Positions 53,038 to 61,951 of a DNA stretch of 64,000 bases are shown piece by piece. The notes under the pieces were generated by a model. It had not been told where the DNA came from. It ran no database searches and saw nothing but the letters and a program-made list of their open reading frames with translations. The translations under genes and the position numbers were made by a program. Within the stretch, counting starts at the first letter, position 1, and each line of letters starts with the position of its first letter. This stretch comes from Bacteroides faecium (GTDB lineage: Bacteria > Bacteroidota > Bacteroidia > Bacteroidales > Bacteroidaceae): assembly GCF_012113595.1 (NCBI RefSeq), contig NZ_CP050831.1:6696001-6760000 (forward strand). The letters run 5' to 3'.

Positions 53038-54801
53038 ATGAAAACTATCTATGCCACAACAACATTGATTGGTATTATTTTTATGTGCACCACCATTAAT
53101 GTGATTGGCGGCATTCATAATATACCTTCATCCTCCATTTTATTTTCAATTACAACCATTGCTATAGGAATAGGAGTTCTCTGTACATTTTTTATACGGC
53201 AAAAAACAGTATTCAAATTCACATGTACAGACTTATTTATGGTTGTGCTCACAATAAGCTATCTTGTTTATCATCTACCACTTTCAGGCAATCGGGAGCT
53301 AGGAACTGGGAGTCTTTTCTTTATTTACTGGTGTATCCGATATACAGGCAAACTTAATTATTCACTGATTTTCTATTTTATACTTGTTTCTATAACTTTG
53401 TTACTTATAACCTGTTATTCACAATATATCGGCCTAACGCCTTCCAACAGTCCATATTTTCGTATTACAGGCCCTTACCAAAATCCCGCCATTTGTGCAG
53501 GAGTACTCAGTCTGCTAATGAGTATTCTTACTGTTTGGCTTATTTATTCCCATTATCATACCTGCCATCACCGAACAATAAGAATTATTGTATTTGTATT
53601 ATTCATTACTAGTATACCAATACTCATCATGACAAATTGCCGCTCCGCTTGGCTAGGATTCATAGTAATGATTGTATATTCTATTTCGAGCTACCGTTAT
53701 CGAAAACAAAAAAAGACTATGAAACACCGTTTCCGAAAGAATTTCAAATATTGGTTGGCGGGAATAATGCTTCTCTTATTTCTTATTTATGGATTATATC
53801 AACTGAAACCAATGTCAGCCAACGGCAGACTATTAATATGGAAAGTAACTGCACAAATGATAAGAGATAAACCTCTTATCGGATATGGAGCAGAAGGTTT
53901 CAAACAACACTATATGCATTATCAAGCTGCTTATCTGAAAACCAAAGGTACTGAACAAGAAAGGTATATAGCCGGAAATAATCATCTGGCGTACAACGAG
54001 CCTCTCAGAATGACAGTAGAATATGGATTCTTAGGTGTTATTATCTACATTTGGTTCATTTATATCATATTCAAAGCTCCCCTACACACTACAATTGCAT
54101 CCGCATCCGCCCGTGCCGTACTGATAACCGGTACTGTATGGGGACTTTTTTCTTACCCGAACGAAGCTTTCTCCATTCTTGTTATTCTGTTGATTGCCAT
54201 TTTATGCCTATCAATTCATAACAAAACTTTTTTATACACCATCTCGACAGCATACATTCATAAAGGATTTAAGGTCATATTAACAGTTATCTTCTGCTAC
54301 CTAAGCATCATTTTATTTAATCAATATAAAGCACAACATACATTCTATAAAATTCACCAAAGCACCAAGTCCTCTAATTTAGAGTCATTTATTTACAACT
54401 GTTCAATACTGGAAAACAATTTTAAAAATGAAGTATTTTTCTGGATGTACTATTGCGATGCCTTGAATGAAATGAAATATGACCAGACATTACAAAGTAA
54501 AATCCAAAATTGGGAAAGGTTATATCCCAGCCCCGAAACTTATATAATAAAAGCGGAATCACTGGAACGTATAGGTCAGGAAAAAGAAGCGGAGAAACTT
54601 TACTGGCTTGCACATTTCATGGTACCTTCCAGACAAAAAGCCCGTAGCAAACTGGCCATATTATATAAAAAACAAGGAAAAATGAAAGAAGCATTAGAGC
54701 TAGCTAATGAAATACTAACCGAAAAAGTAAAAAACTACAGTTTTGAGACTTATCGGATACACACGACATTAGAACGGATTTTCGAAAATCGAATTAAATA
54801 A
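53038..54801 (+). CDS. O-antigen ligase/polymerase-like membrane protein with TPR-like tail
   Basis: The 587-residue protein has about eleven membrane segments over residues 1-430. Features of the Wzy_C/WaaL family include the polar loop with IMTNCRSAWLGFIVMIVYSI and, in the large periplasmic loop, LLIWKVTAQMIRDKPLIGYG then AEGFKQHYMHYQAAYL, with the Arg, His and Tyr residues typical of the loop. The C-terminal 150 residues are helical and TPR-like (EAEKLYWLAHFMVPSRQKAR, KLAILYKKQGKMKEALELAN). It should join or polymerise a glycan outside the inner membrane. It starts 5 bases after the transglutaminase-like gene, so both may act on one surface polymer. Confidence 0.82.
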   Translation: MKTIYATTTLIGIIFMCTTINVIGGIHNIPSSSILFSITTIAIGIGVLCTFFIRQKTVFKFTCTDLFMVVLTISYLVYHLPLSGNRELGTGSLFFIYWCIRYTGKLNYSLIFYFILVSITLLLITCYSQYIGLTPSNSPYFRITGPYQNPAICAGVLSLLMSILTVWLIYSHYHTCHHRTIRIIVFVLFITSIPILIMTNCRSAWLGFIVMIVYSISSYRYRKQKKTMKHRFRKNFKYWLAGIMLLLFLIYGLYQLKPMSANGRLLIWKVTAQMIRDKPLIGYGAEGFKQHYMHYQAAYLKTKGTEQERYIAGNNHLAYNEPLRMTVEYGFLGVIIYIWFIYIIFKAPLHTTIASASARAVLITGTVWGLFSYPNEAFSILVILLIAILCLSIHNKTFLYTISTAYIHKGFKVILTVIFCYLSIILFNQYKAQHTFYKIHQSTKSSNLESFIYNCSILENNFKNEVFFWMYYCDALNEMKYDQTLQSKIQNWERLYPSPETYIIKAESLERIGQEKEAEKLYWLAHFMVPSRQKARSKLAILYKKQGKMKEALELANEILTEKVKNYSFETYRIHTTLERIFENRIK

Positions 54802-54824
54802 ATCATTCACTTAAAACATTATGT

Positions 54825-56321
54825 ATGAAAAGAAACATGAAAAAGAACCGGTTATGGTTCGTTGGAATGTCCTTTATCTTCTGCACAGTTATCTATTCCT
54901 GCCTGCAAGACGAATGGGAAACGGACAACAACAAAGGAGATGAGAAAGTTATCGTTGGAAACAACAAAGAATTAACAGTGACCGCAGCACAGCAATGGTA
55001 CGAAGAACATAATAAGCCTGTAGTCACAGTACGCTCAGTCGATAATGACGAAAACGAAATCCTCACCAAACCTAAATGGGAAGAAGCAAAGGAGAGTCGC
55101 CAAAGTAATTTCGAAGTTGTAGAAACAACTTTAATGACAAATGGCAGTACTATGTTTATGGACTCTGAGACTAAAATCAGATTCAACCCTAAAACAGATG
55201 CCAAAAGAGTGCACAATATTGCACGAATGGTCGTTATAAAAAATTTAAAAACCGGAAAAGTCTGCAATTTTATTATGATATTTGTAGGAACATATGATTA
55301 TCTAAAAACGACTAGAACATTGGGAAAGAATAGCTATCTCCATCGGCAACCTGATTTTAATGGTGATGTATATTTCTTCAAACCGGGAGAAGGACTTGTT
55401 AATGGCTGGAGATATAGAAACGGAAAAATAACAGCCAGAATATCCCGAGGTACGGAAGAAGGATTTCGCATGTCTACCACTCGTGGTACTTATCAGCGGT
55501 GTCATACAGAAAGCTACTGGGTTTACGATACTAACTGTTGGGGAGATTCTTATTTCGATGACGAATTTGGATGGGGAGTTTCTTCCAATTGTGAAACCAT
55601 ATCATACCCTGTATATGATGAAGTTTGTGAAACTGTTGATGATGGGGTATCAGAACAGCCTGTTGAACCTTGGACACCAAATGAACAGCCAGGAGGATAT
55701 GAGCCGCCTAAATCTAATGACGAACCTCAAAAAGGAACTCCTGAATATTATAAAAAGGAGTTAGAAAAAATATTGCCTAACTTGTCTGATGAATTAAAAA
55801 AAATGGACGTAGACATTAGTAATACCCAAATTAGATTTACCAAAGAAGGATGTTCAGCCAATGCACAACTTCTTTCTTATGGGAATGGAGGTATCATTGA
55901 AGTTTGTTCAAATTTTTTCAATTATTTATCTCAAGATCAAACTGCAATTTTATGGCACGAGGTATATCATCTTAATAATGATGATCCCAATTTAGTACGA
56001 AAACCATATAATTTTGATTATGATTTAATGTCTTCAACGCCGCCTACTATATTACAAGATGTTCGCATATATGTAGAATGGTTATGGAAAGATGTAGTGA
56101 ATAATGATAAAGAAAATCTAATCAACGAAGATATTAAATATTATTTAACAATTTACACTTTATTGCCCCCAGAACATTATAGACATGAAATAGCGACTTA
56201 CGAAGCTGAAATAAATAATTGTCCAAATGTTAGCGAGCATTATAGAGCAGAAAGAGAATATAACTATTGGAAGAACAAAGAGTTACTAAAATTATCAGAA
56301 CAAAATTATAAAAACAACTAA
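54825..56321 (+). CDS. HExxH-containing lipoprotein, effector-like, with duplicated Cys motif
   Basis: The 498-residue protein has a signal with Cys26 (YSCLQDEW). A first part (about 40-215) contains LTVTAAQQWYEEHNKPVVTV. A Cys motif of the form CxTxSYxVYDxxC then occurs twice, at residues 226 and 256. A Pro-rich linker (about 275-300, EPWTPNEQPGGYEPPKSNDE) leads to a C-terminal domain with HEVYH at residues 378-382, a gluzincin-type zinc site. The C-terminal part is more A+T-rich than the N-terminal part, which suggests domain exchange. A small secreted protein follows after 2 bases. I infer a secreted or surface metallopeptidase-like effector; the target is unknown. No third zinc ligand can be assigned with certainty. 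Confidence 0.68.
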   Translation: MKRNMKKNRLWFVGMSFIFCTVIYSCLQDEWETDNNKGDEKVIVGNNKELTVTAAQQWYEEHNKPVVTVRSVDNDENEILTKPKWEEAKESRQSNFEVVETTLMTNGSTMFMDSETKIRFNPKTDAKRVHNIARMVVIKNLKTGKVCNFIMIFVGTYDYLKTTRTLGKNSYLHRQPDFNGDVYFFKPGEGLVNGWRYRNGKITARISRGTEEGFRMSTTRGTYQRCHTESYWVYDTNCWGDSYFDDEFGWGVSSNCETISYPVYDEVCETVDDGVSEQPVEPWTPNEQPGGYEPPKSNDEPQKGTPEYYKKELEKILPNLSDELKKMDVDISNTQIRFTKEGCSANAQLLSYGNGGIIEVCSNFFNYLSQDQTAILWHEVYHLNNDDPNLVRKPYNFDYDLMSSTPPTILQDVRIYVEWLWKDVVNNDKENLINEDIKYYLTIYTLLPPEHYRHEIATYEAEINNCPNVSEHYRAEREYNYWKNKELLKLSEQNYKNN

Positions 56322-56323
56322 TT

Positions 56324-56767
56324 ATGAAGATCTTAATATTTTTAGCATTTGCCTTCTCATCTATTTCAATAATGGGACAGCACAGTTTAGCTCTATCATA
56401 TACATTTAATAAAGAAAACAAAGTACTAACTGTCAATTTAAAGAATCGGAATAGTAATGATATAATTCTTCGCCAAGAAAGACAACCATACGATGGAAGT
56501 AGTGTTATTGAAATATTTGCATACAACCAAAAGGATTCCATTATGGCACGCTTAAGAACAAACTATATTGATAACTTTCCTGCTATAATCCATTCAAAAG
56601 CAGTAAAATCGTGCAATAAAAGTTTGGAGTCTCTAAAAACTGAGATACCTAAAAATGAGAAAATAGAAAAAATTAAAATCCGATTTATTGTTCAAAGCTA
56701 TAGTATAGGACAAACTTCGGATAAGAGTGAGCATTACGTGAAAGAAATAGAATACAACTGGAAATAA
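56324..56767 (+). CDS. Small secreted protein, possible partner or immunity protein of the HExxH lipoprotein
   Basis: The 147-residue protein has a signal peptide (MKILIFLAFAFSSISIMGQ) without lipobox, and a beta-rich mature part (LALSYTFNKENKVLTVNLKN, IKIRFIVQSYSIGQTSD). It starts 2 bases after the HExxH gene and ends with a terminator. The layout of a large exported protein with a variable C-terminus followed at once by a small periplasmic protein is that of effector-immunity pairs. This is inference; the family is not recognised. Confidence 0.62.
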   Translation: MKILIFLAFAFSSISIMGQHSLALSYTFNKENKVLTVNLKNRNSNDIILRQERQPYDGSSVIEIFAYNQKDSIMARLRTNYIDNFPAIIHSKAVKSCNKSLESLKTEIPKNEKIEKIKIRFIVQSYSIGQTSDKSEHYVKEIEYNWK

Positions 56768-56790
56768 AACTGGAATTTACTTGTTATCTC

Positions 56791-56835
56791 AAATAACCTG
56801 CCATTGATTTGAAGTTCTTTTGGCAGGTTATTTTA
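56791..56835 (+). terminator. Terminator of the accessory block
   Basis: Arms AATAACCTGCCA (56792-56803) and TGGCAGGTTATT (56821-56832), 12 perfect pairs, followed by a T-rich tail. Confidence 0.88.
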
Positions 56836-56978
56836 ATCATGCTTACAGAATAAAAGTCTAATATCTCATTAAGAATATCAAGGAATCCAAACTTAAAAAG
56901 CTCCAATAAAGCAACAAGCCAAATAAATCTGATTACTATCCCTAAATAGTCGACTTCACATCAAAAAATATTTTACTG

Positions 56979-57185
56979 AAGTTACGCAAGTAGCTATTAG
57001 GCTAGAAGCCTCTTACTATATAGCAAGGGCATCGCCCTACATATCCGGTACCTCCGAATTTCCGCCCTAAAAGAGCATAAAAGGCACACAGTTCCGCTCT
57101 TTCAGAGCTTATAGAGAGTTCACTTTTACGTAGGGCGATGCCCTACGTTGTATATTGTAAGTTTTTCAGGCTAATTGCGAAACTT
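56979..57185. mobile_element. MITE-like inverted-repeat element (about 207 bases, non-coding)
   Basis: Terminal inverted repeats AAGTTACGCAAGTAGC (56979-56994) and GCTAATTGCGAAACTT (57170-57185) pair in 14 of 16 positions. Inside is a perfect 14-base inverted pair GGGCATCGCCCTAC (57027-57040) / GTAGGGCGATGCCC (57130-57143), each itself a near-palindrome, and a further AAAGAGC/GCTCTTT pair. No protein is encoded. It looks like a miniature transposable element or a long folded RNA; no transposase is near. The classification is tentative. Confidence 0.55.
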
Positions 57186-57399
57186 GAATATCTTATATTA
57201 ATAATCGCATGTTAATTCTATCTTAATGTGCTATTTTTAAGATTTTCTTAAAATTCAATCTCTCTAGAAATAATGAATCAGAGTAAAAAACGCATAAATA
57301 AATGCAATAATATGCGCAAAACATACTTATATTGCATAAAGTATCATAGAATATACAACATCTTTACCCTAATAAAACTCCAAAAGTTTAAAACGAACG

Positions 57400-57475
57400 T
57401 GTTGTTCCTCGGTGTGCGTCGATTCGTTCCTCACCGAGAAACCTATTCTTCCTCGGTGAGGAACAAATTGAAAGG
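57400..57475. repeat. Palindrome array (CCTCGGTG/CACCGAG units)
   Basis: GAACGTGTTGTTC is followed by CCTCGGTG, CTCACCGAGAAAC and CTTCCTCGGTGAGGAAC, forming alternate inverted units. The CTCGGTG/CACCGAG core is shared with the array at 34232-34331. It lies in a gene-free region before fkp. Confidence 0.65.
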
Positions 57476-57783
57476 CTATTTGAGCTTCTTTTTTCTCTAG
57501 TTCTTCTTAATTCATTGAGATAACAAATATATCAAAATGATTCCTTTTCCAACAATTACCTTTACATAGAATAAGAGAAAGAGACAAGTCTATATAATTT
57601 AAGCACCAGATTCTCCCCGAAAACAGAATAAACAAATTTAAAAAAATCCGGATATTGAGTTTTTTCTCTTCCACCTTTAAGAAGGAGCTAGTTCTCCCCT
57701 TCTTAACCGTTTAAATATTCTTTTTTTAAGAATGGTCATTATCTCATCCCAAACAAAGTACATCAGAAATATCCTGAAAAAAG

Positions 57784-57815
57784 TTTGTCGTCCTAAAACG
57801 CTTGTTGTACCTTTG
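57784..57815 (+). promoter_or_regulatory. Promoter of fkp
   Basis: TTTG (57784-57787) and TACCTTTG (57808-57815) are spaced by 20 bases, an excellent match to the Bacteroides -33/-7 pattern. The leader to the fkp ATG is about 95 bases. Confidence 0.75.
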
Positions 57816-57918
57816 TCAACATTAGAGCAATACTCTATAAAATATTTGGGGAATATATCAAACATAAAATAGATTGCTCTATAATTATCTGATTCATTTA
57901 ATTACTTTTTATTCTACT

Positions 57919-60771
57919 ATGCAAAAGTTATTATCCTTACCCCCTAACTTAATCCAGTGTTTCCACGAACTGGAAGAAGTGAATCATACCGACTGGTTTT
58001 GTACGTCAGACCCCATTGGAAGCAAGCTGGGTTCCGGCGGTGGAACTACCTGGCTGCTGCAAGCCTGCCATCAGGAATTCGCACCTCAAGAAACTTTTAG
58101 CAATTGGATAGGGCACGAGAAGAGAATATTGCTTCATGCGGGCGGACAAAGCCGCCGTCTGCCAAGTTACGGGCCTTCCGGTAAGATATTAACTCCTATT
58201 CCTATTTTTAGTTGGGAACGGGGACAAAAGCTGGGACAGAATCTGCTGTCATTACAGCTTCCGCTATACGAAAGAATTATGAAGCAGGCACCCGCCGGGC
58301 TGAACACATTGATAGCCAGCGGGGATGTGTATATCCGTTCGGAAAAGCCATTACAGGATATTCCTAATGTAGACGTCGTGTGCTACGGTTTGTGGGTGAA
58401 TCCTTCATTAGCAACACACCACGGTGTGTTTGTGTCCGACCGGAAAAGACCGGAAGTTCTCGACTTCATGTTGCAGAAACCTTCGCTTGAAGAATTGGAA
58501 AGTTTATCCAAGACGCATCTTTTCCTAATGGACATCGGTATTTGGATTTTAAGTGACCGTGCCGTAGAAGTATTGATGAAACGTTCTTTAAAAGAAGGAA
58601 CAGACGATATTAATTATTATGATTTATATTCGGACTATGGGTTGGCTTTGGGAGAGCATCCTAAAACTAAAGATGAAGAAATCAACCAATTGTTCGTAGC
58701 TATATTGCCTTTGCCCGGTGGAGAATTTTATCATTATGGTACAAGCCATGAACTGATTTCTTCGACGCTGTCTATACAAGACAAGGTACGCGACCAAAGA
58801 AAAATCATGCACCGGAAAGTAAAACCGAATCCGGCTATTTTTATTCAAAACTCCATCACTCAGGTGGCTCTTTCTGCCGATAATGCAAATCTTTGGATAG
58901 AAAACAGTGATATAGGAAAAGGTTGGAAATTGGGTTCCCGCCAAATCATAACAGGAGTTCCTGAAAATCATTGGAACATCTGTGTGCCGGATGGTATCTG
59001 TGTTGATATTATTCCTGTCGGCGAAGATGATTTTATAGCTCGTCCGTATGGTTTGGATGATGTATTCAAAGGAGCATTAGAAAAAGCTACGACTACTTAT
59101 CTCAATCTCCCGTTCTCACTATGGATGGAAGAAAGAGGGATTACGTGGGGGGATATAAAAGGTCGCACGGACGATTTGCAGGCTGCTTCTATTTTCCCAA
59201 AAGTATCTTCCGTAGAGGAATTAGGGATATTAGTACGTTGGATGACATCGGAACCGCAATTGAAAGAAGGAAAAGAACTTTGGCTGAAAGCGGAGAAAGT
59301 TTCTGCTGATGAAATTTCGGCGGGTGCTAATCTGAAACGTCTTTATGCACAGCGCAGCAGTTTCCGCAAGGAGAACTGGAAAGGATTGGCTGCCAACTAC
59401 GAAAAGAGTGTATTCTATCAATTAGATTTGCAGGATGCGGCTAATGAATTCTCACGTTTGGGCTTAGAGACTCCCGATGCCCTGAAAGAGGATGCCGCTC
59501 CAATGGTTCGGATACATAACCGTATGCTTCGTGCACGGATTATGAAGTTACGCGGAGAGGATGCTTGCCAAAAGGAAGAACAGGCAGCTTTCCATTTGCT
59601 TCGCGACGGTTTGCTGGGAGCTATGGCAGAACATAAAAATCGTCCTGTACTCAGCGTCTTTTCCGACCAAATCGTATGGGGTCGCAGCCCTGTACGGATT
59701 GATGTGGCCGGGGGATGGACGGATACTCCGCCCTACTCTCTTTATTCAGGCGGAAGTGTCGTTAATCTCGCTATCGAATTGAATGGTCAGCCGCCATTAC
59801 AAGTATATGTGAAGCCCTGCAAAGAATATCACATCGTGCTCCGCTCTATCGACATGGGCGCTATGGAAATTATCAGAAACTACGAGGAACTGCAAGACTA
59901 TAAAAAAGTCGGTTCTCCGTTCTCTATCCCGAAAGCAGCGCTCTCCCTTGCCGGCTTTGCGCCGTCATTCTCCGCTGAATCTTACGCTTCACTGGAAGAT
60001 CACTTAAAAGCTTTCGGTTCGGGACTGGAGCTTACATTATTGGCTGCTATTCCGGCAGGTTCCGGCTTGGGTACCAGTTCTATTTTAGCATCTACCGTTC
60101 TCGGAGCTATCAATGACTTCTGCGGACTAGCTTGGGACAAGAATGATATTTGCAGTTACACATTAGTACTGGAACAGCTTCTGACTACCGGCGGCGGTTG
60201 GCAAGACCAATACGGTGGTGTATTCTCGGGCGTTAAGTTACTTCAATCCGAAGCTGGCTTTGAACAAAACCCGTTAGTACGATGGTTACCCGACCAACTC
60301 TTTGTTCATCCTGATTATCGCGACTGCCACTTGCTATATTATACGGGAATCACCCGTACAGCCAAAGGTATATTAGCTGAAATTGTCAGCTCCATGTTCC
60401 TCAATTCAGGTATGCATCTGAGCTTGTTGGCTGAAATGAAAGCACACGCCATGGATATGAGTGAAGCTATTCTACGCAGCAATTTCAGCAGTTTCGCCAA
60501 TTTGGTAGGTAAGACCTGGATACAGAATCAGGCTTTGGACTGCGGAACGAACCCACCGGCAGTAGCGGCTATTATTGAGATGATTAAGGATTATACATTA
60601 GGATACAAACTTCCCGGAGCAGGTGGTGGCGGTTACTTATACATGGTGGCCAAAGACCCGCAAGCGGCAGGACAAATCCGCCGGATACTGACGGAGCATG
60701 CTCCCAATCCTCGTGCCCGCTTCGTAGACATGACGCTTTCTGAAAAAGGGCTCCAAGTTTCAAGAAGCTAA
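57919..60771 (+). CDS. fkp: Bifunctional fucokinase/L-fucose-1-phosphate guanylyltransferase
   Basis: I set the start at the ATG 57919 (MQKLLSLPPNLIQCFHELEE), giving 950 residues, close to the roughly 949 of B. fragilis Fkp; an ATG 45 bases upstream adds a hydrophobic stretch not expected in a cytosolic enzyme. The N-terminal half is the pyrophosphorylase (GSGGGTTWLLQAC, LLHAGGQSRRLPSYGPSGK). The C-terminal half is a GHMP kinase (SPVRIDVAGGWTDTPPYS, AAIPAGSGLGTSSILAST, KLPGAGGGGYLYMV). It turns L-fucose into GDP-L-fucose, which Bacteroides uses to decorate capsule and surface glycoproteins with host-derived fucose. It is monocistronic. Confidence 0.98.
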   Translation: MQKLLSLPPNLIQCFHELEEVNHTDWFCTSDPIGSKLGSGGGTTWLLQACHQEFAPQETFSNWIGHEKRILLHAGGQSRRLPSYGPSGKILTPIPIFSWERGQKLGQNLLSLQLPLYERIMKQAPAGLNTLIASGDVYIRSEKPLQDIPNVDVVCYGLWVNPSLATHHGVFVSDRKRPEVLDFMLQKPSLEELESLSKTHLFLMDIGIWILSDRAVEVLMKRSLKEGTDDINYYDLYSDYGLALGEHPKTKDEEINQLFVAILPLPGGEFYHYGTSHELISSTLSIQDKVRDQRKIMHRKVKPNPAIFIQNSITQVALSADNANLWIENSDIGKGWKLGSRQIITGVPENHWNICVPDGICVDIIPVGEDDFIARPYGLDDVFKGALEKATTTYLNLPFSLWMEERGITWGDIKGRTDDLQAASIFPKVSSVEELGILVRWMTSEPQLKEGKELWLKAEKVSADEISAGANLKRLYAQRSSFRKENWKGLAANYEKSVFYQLDLQDAANEFSRLGLETPDALKEDAAPMVRIHNRMLRARIMKLRGEDACQKEEQAAFHLLRDGLLGAMAEHKNRPVLSVFSDQIVWGRSPVRIDVAGGWTDTPPYSLYSGGSVVNLAIELNGQPPLQVYVKPCKEYHIVLRSIDMGAMEIIRNYEELQDYKKVGSPFSIPKAALSLAGFAPSFSAESYASLEDHLKAFGSGLELTLLAAIPAGSGLGTSSILASTVLGAINDFCGLAWDKNDICSYTLVLEQLLTTGGGWQDQYGGVFSGVKLLQSEAGFEQNPLVRWLPDQLFVHPDYRDCHLLYYTGITRTAKGILAEIVSSMFLNSGMHLSLLAEMKAHAMDMSEAILRSNFSSFANLVGKTWIQNQALDCGTNPPAVAAIIEMIKDYTLGYKLPGAGGGGYLYMVAKDPQAAGQIRRILTEHAPNPRARFVDMTLSEKGLQVSRS

Positions 60772-60784
60772 GAACCTCATAAAA

Positions 60785-60830
60785 CAAGCTTGGGCATAGA
60801 ATCCGATTTCCGTCTATGTCCAAGCTCTAA
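60785..60830 (+). terminator. Terminator of fkp
   Basis: Arms AAGCTTGGGCATAGA (60786-60800) and TCTATGTCCAAGCT (60813-60826), one G-U pair, then a T-rich tail. Confidence 0.82.
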
Positions 60831-60855
60831 TTCTCAAGCTTCATAATGATTTCTT

Positions 60856-60966
60856 TTACATGTTAATACTTGAAATTACTGTAAAGTAAATCAAAGCAAT
60901 GATAAAGCCGATAGCGCCAACAACTAGCACGACACTAGCCCATTTCTTCTTTCCTGCTTCTTCCAT
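60856..60966 (-). CDS. Small single-pass membrane protein (36 residues)
   Basis: The minus strand encodes MEEAGKKKWASVVLVVG followed by AIGFIIALIYFTVISSINM, then TAA. A charged N-terminal MEEAGKKKW leads into one clean membrane helix of about 22 residues. No other open frame overlaps it, the composition is not random (hydrophobic core, Lys cluster on the cytoplasmic side), and it lies alone between two plus-strand transcripts. I do not know its function. Such tiny proteins often act as subunits or regulators of membrane complexes. Confidence 0.7.
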   Translation of the reverse strand: MEEAGKKKWASVVLVVGAIGFIIALIYFTVISSINM

Positions 60967-61269
60967 GATACTGACTCTAGTTAGGGGATTAATATAATTA
61001 TCATCAAATGTCTACTTCCACAAGGTCATAAACATAGATTTTCAATCAGCATCCATTCACCTGCCCTCACCCACAAAGTTATCATTTTCTACGGAAAATC
61101 AGCCATTCAAAACAACTTTTTATTCAATTTAGGCTAAATTATGCAAGTAAAATAAGAACTCGCATCTTGAAACTCAAACAATGTAATACAAAAAAACGCC
61201 ACCAATCGTCTATTTTATTATTAAGCTATATATCAACAATCTAAAACTGTTTTATTTTATGTATTGCTG
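60967..61269. other. A+T-rich gap
   Basis: No gene, repeat or terminator can be supported here. It would contain the promoter of the 36-residue protein (-) and ends at the promoter of the next lipoprotein gene (+). Confidence 0.5.
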
Positions 61270-61299
61270 TTGATATATAATGTAAAAGTTGTACATTTG
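61270..61299 (+). promoter_or_regulatory. Promoter of the 61372 lipoprotein gene
   Basis: TTG (61270-61272) and TACATTTG (61292-61299), spacing 19 bases. Confidence 0.65.
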
Positions 61300-61371
61300 T
61301 AGACTTTATAAATAAAGGTAAAGCTTAATATACTAGACAAAGAAAAAAGATAAAACCTATAAAATACAAAT

Positions 61372-61794
61372 ATGAAATTACTCAAATTATTATTCGTTGT
61401 TCTGTTATTTTCTTGCAATGACGATTCATCAGAGAGTCTGGAAACGGGAGAACCAAAACAAATTGTCGTAACAATGATGAATCCTAATGCTACGGATATC
61501 ACAAATGTTACCGGTACTTATAACCTCGAAAAAAACAAAGAATACTGTGTTCGGGAAGATGGCAAATACAAGATTCTATTAACCAAAAGTGAATATGAGG
61601 ATAAAGATAAAAAGAAACAGGAGATTCTAACCTATAGTATCTTTGATGTAGCAAATCAAAAATATCTCTATTATACAACAGGAATAGATGTAGCCAAAAG
61701 ACTTGAAAAAGAATGGAAGTATTACAGGACATACGACCCAGAAAAAGTTGACATACAAAACCCTGTCTGCACTTCTAATATTAAAGAAGAATAA
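61372..61794 (+). CDS. Small lipoprotein of unknown function
   Basis: The 140-residue product has a very short signal with lipobox LLFSCNDD (Cys15). The mature part is charged, mostly beta-strand, with two Cys (EYCVRED and PVCTSN) that could pair in the periplasm or on the surface. No recognised domain. It is single-gene, with a good promoter and a terminator. Confidence 0.72.
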   Translation: MKLLKLLFVVLLFSCNDDSSESLETGEPKQIVVTMMNPNATDITNVTGTYNLEKNKEYCVREDGKYKILLTKSEYEDKDKKKQEILTYSIFDVANQKYLYYTTGIDVAKRLEKEWKYYRTYDPEKVDIQNPVCTSNIKEE

Positions 61795-61834
61795 AGGTAT
61801 AATATCACACAGATATCAAACTATCATAAAAGAG

Positions 61835-61873
61835 AAACCGCAACTACTTACTGATGAAGTAATTGCGGTTTTC
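61835..61873 (+). terminator. Terminator after the small lipoprotein
   Basis: Arms AAACCGCAACTACTT (61835-61849) and AAGTAATTGCGGTTT (61857-61871), 14 of 15 paired, then T-rich. It also separates this gene from the tRNA on the other strand. Confidence 0.85.
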
Positions 61874-61878
61874 TAATG

Positions 61879-61951
61879 TGACCCCGGTGCGATTCAAACG
61901 CACGACCTTCAGAACCGGAATCTGACGCTCTATTCACTAAGCTACGGAGCC
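61879..61951 (-). tRNA. tRNA-Arg (anticodon CCG)
   Basis: The minus strand folds into a full cloverleaf of 73 bases: acceptor GGCTCCG with CGGGGTC (two G-U pairs), D arm GCTTAGTGAATAGAGC, anticodon stem TCAGA/TCTGA around loop TTCCGGT (anticodon CCG, reading CGG), variable AGGTC and T arm GTGCG-TTTGAAT-CGCAC. Discriminator A. The 3' CCA is not encoded, as is usual in Bacteroides. Confidence 0.95.

Larger units (their letters stand above)
56836..57783. other. Long non-coding region upstream of fkp
   Basis: Apart from the MITE-like element and the palindrome array, this A+T-rich 950-base gap shows no supportable gene. Short open frames inside it are built from repeat sequence and have no start signals or codon bias. 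Confidence 0.6.

Noticed and set aside
57273..57500. Plus-strand open frame of 75 codons upstream of fkp
   Set aside because: Made largely of palindrome-array sequence and A+T-rich DNA, no promoter in a fitting place.
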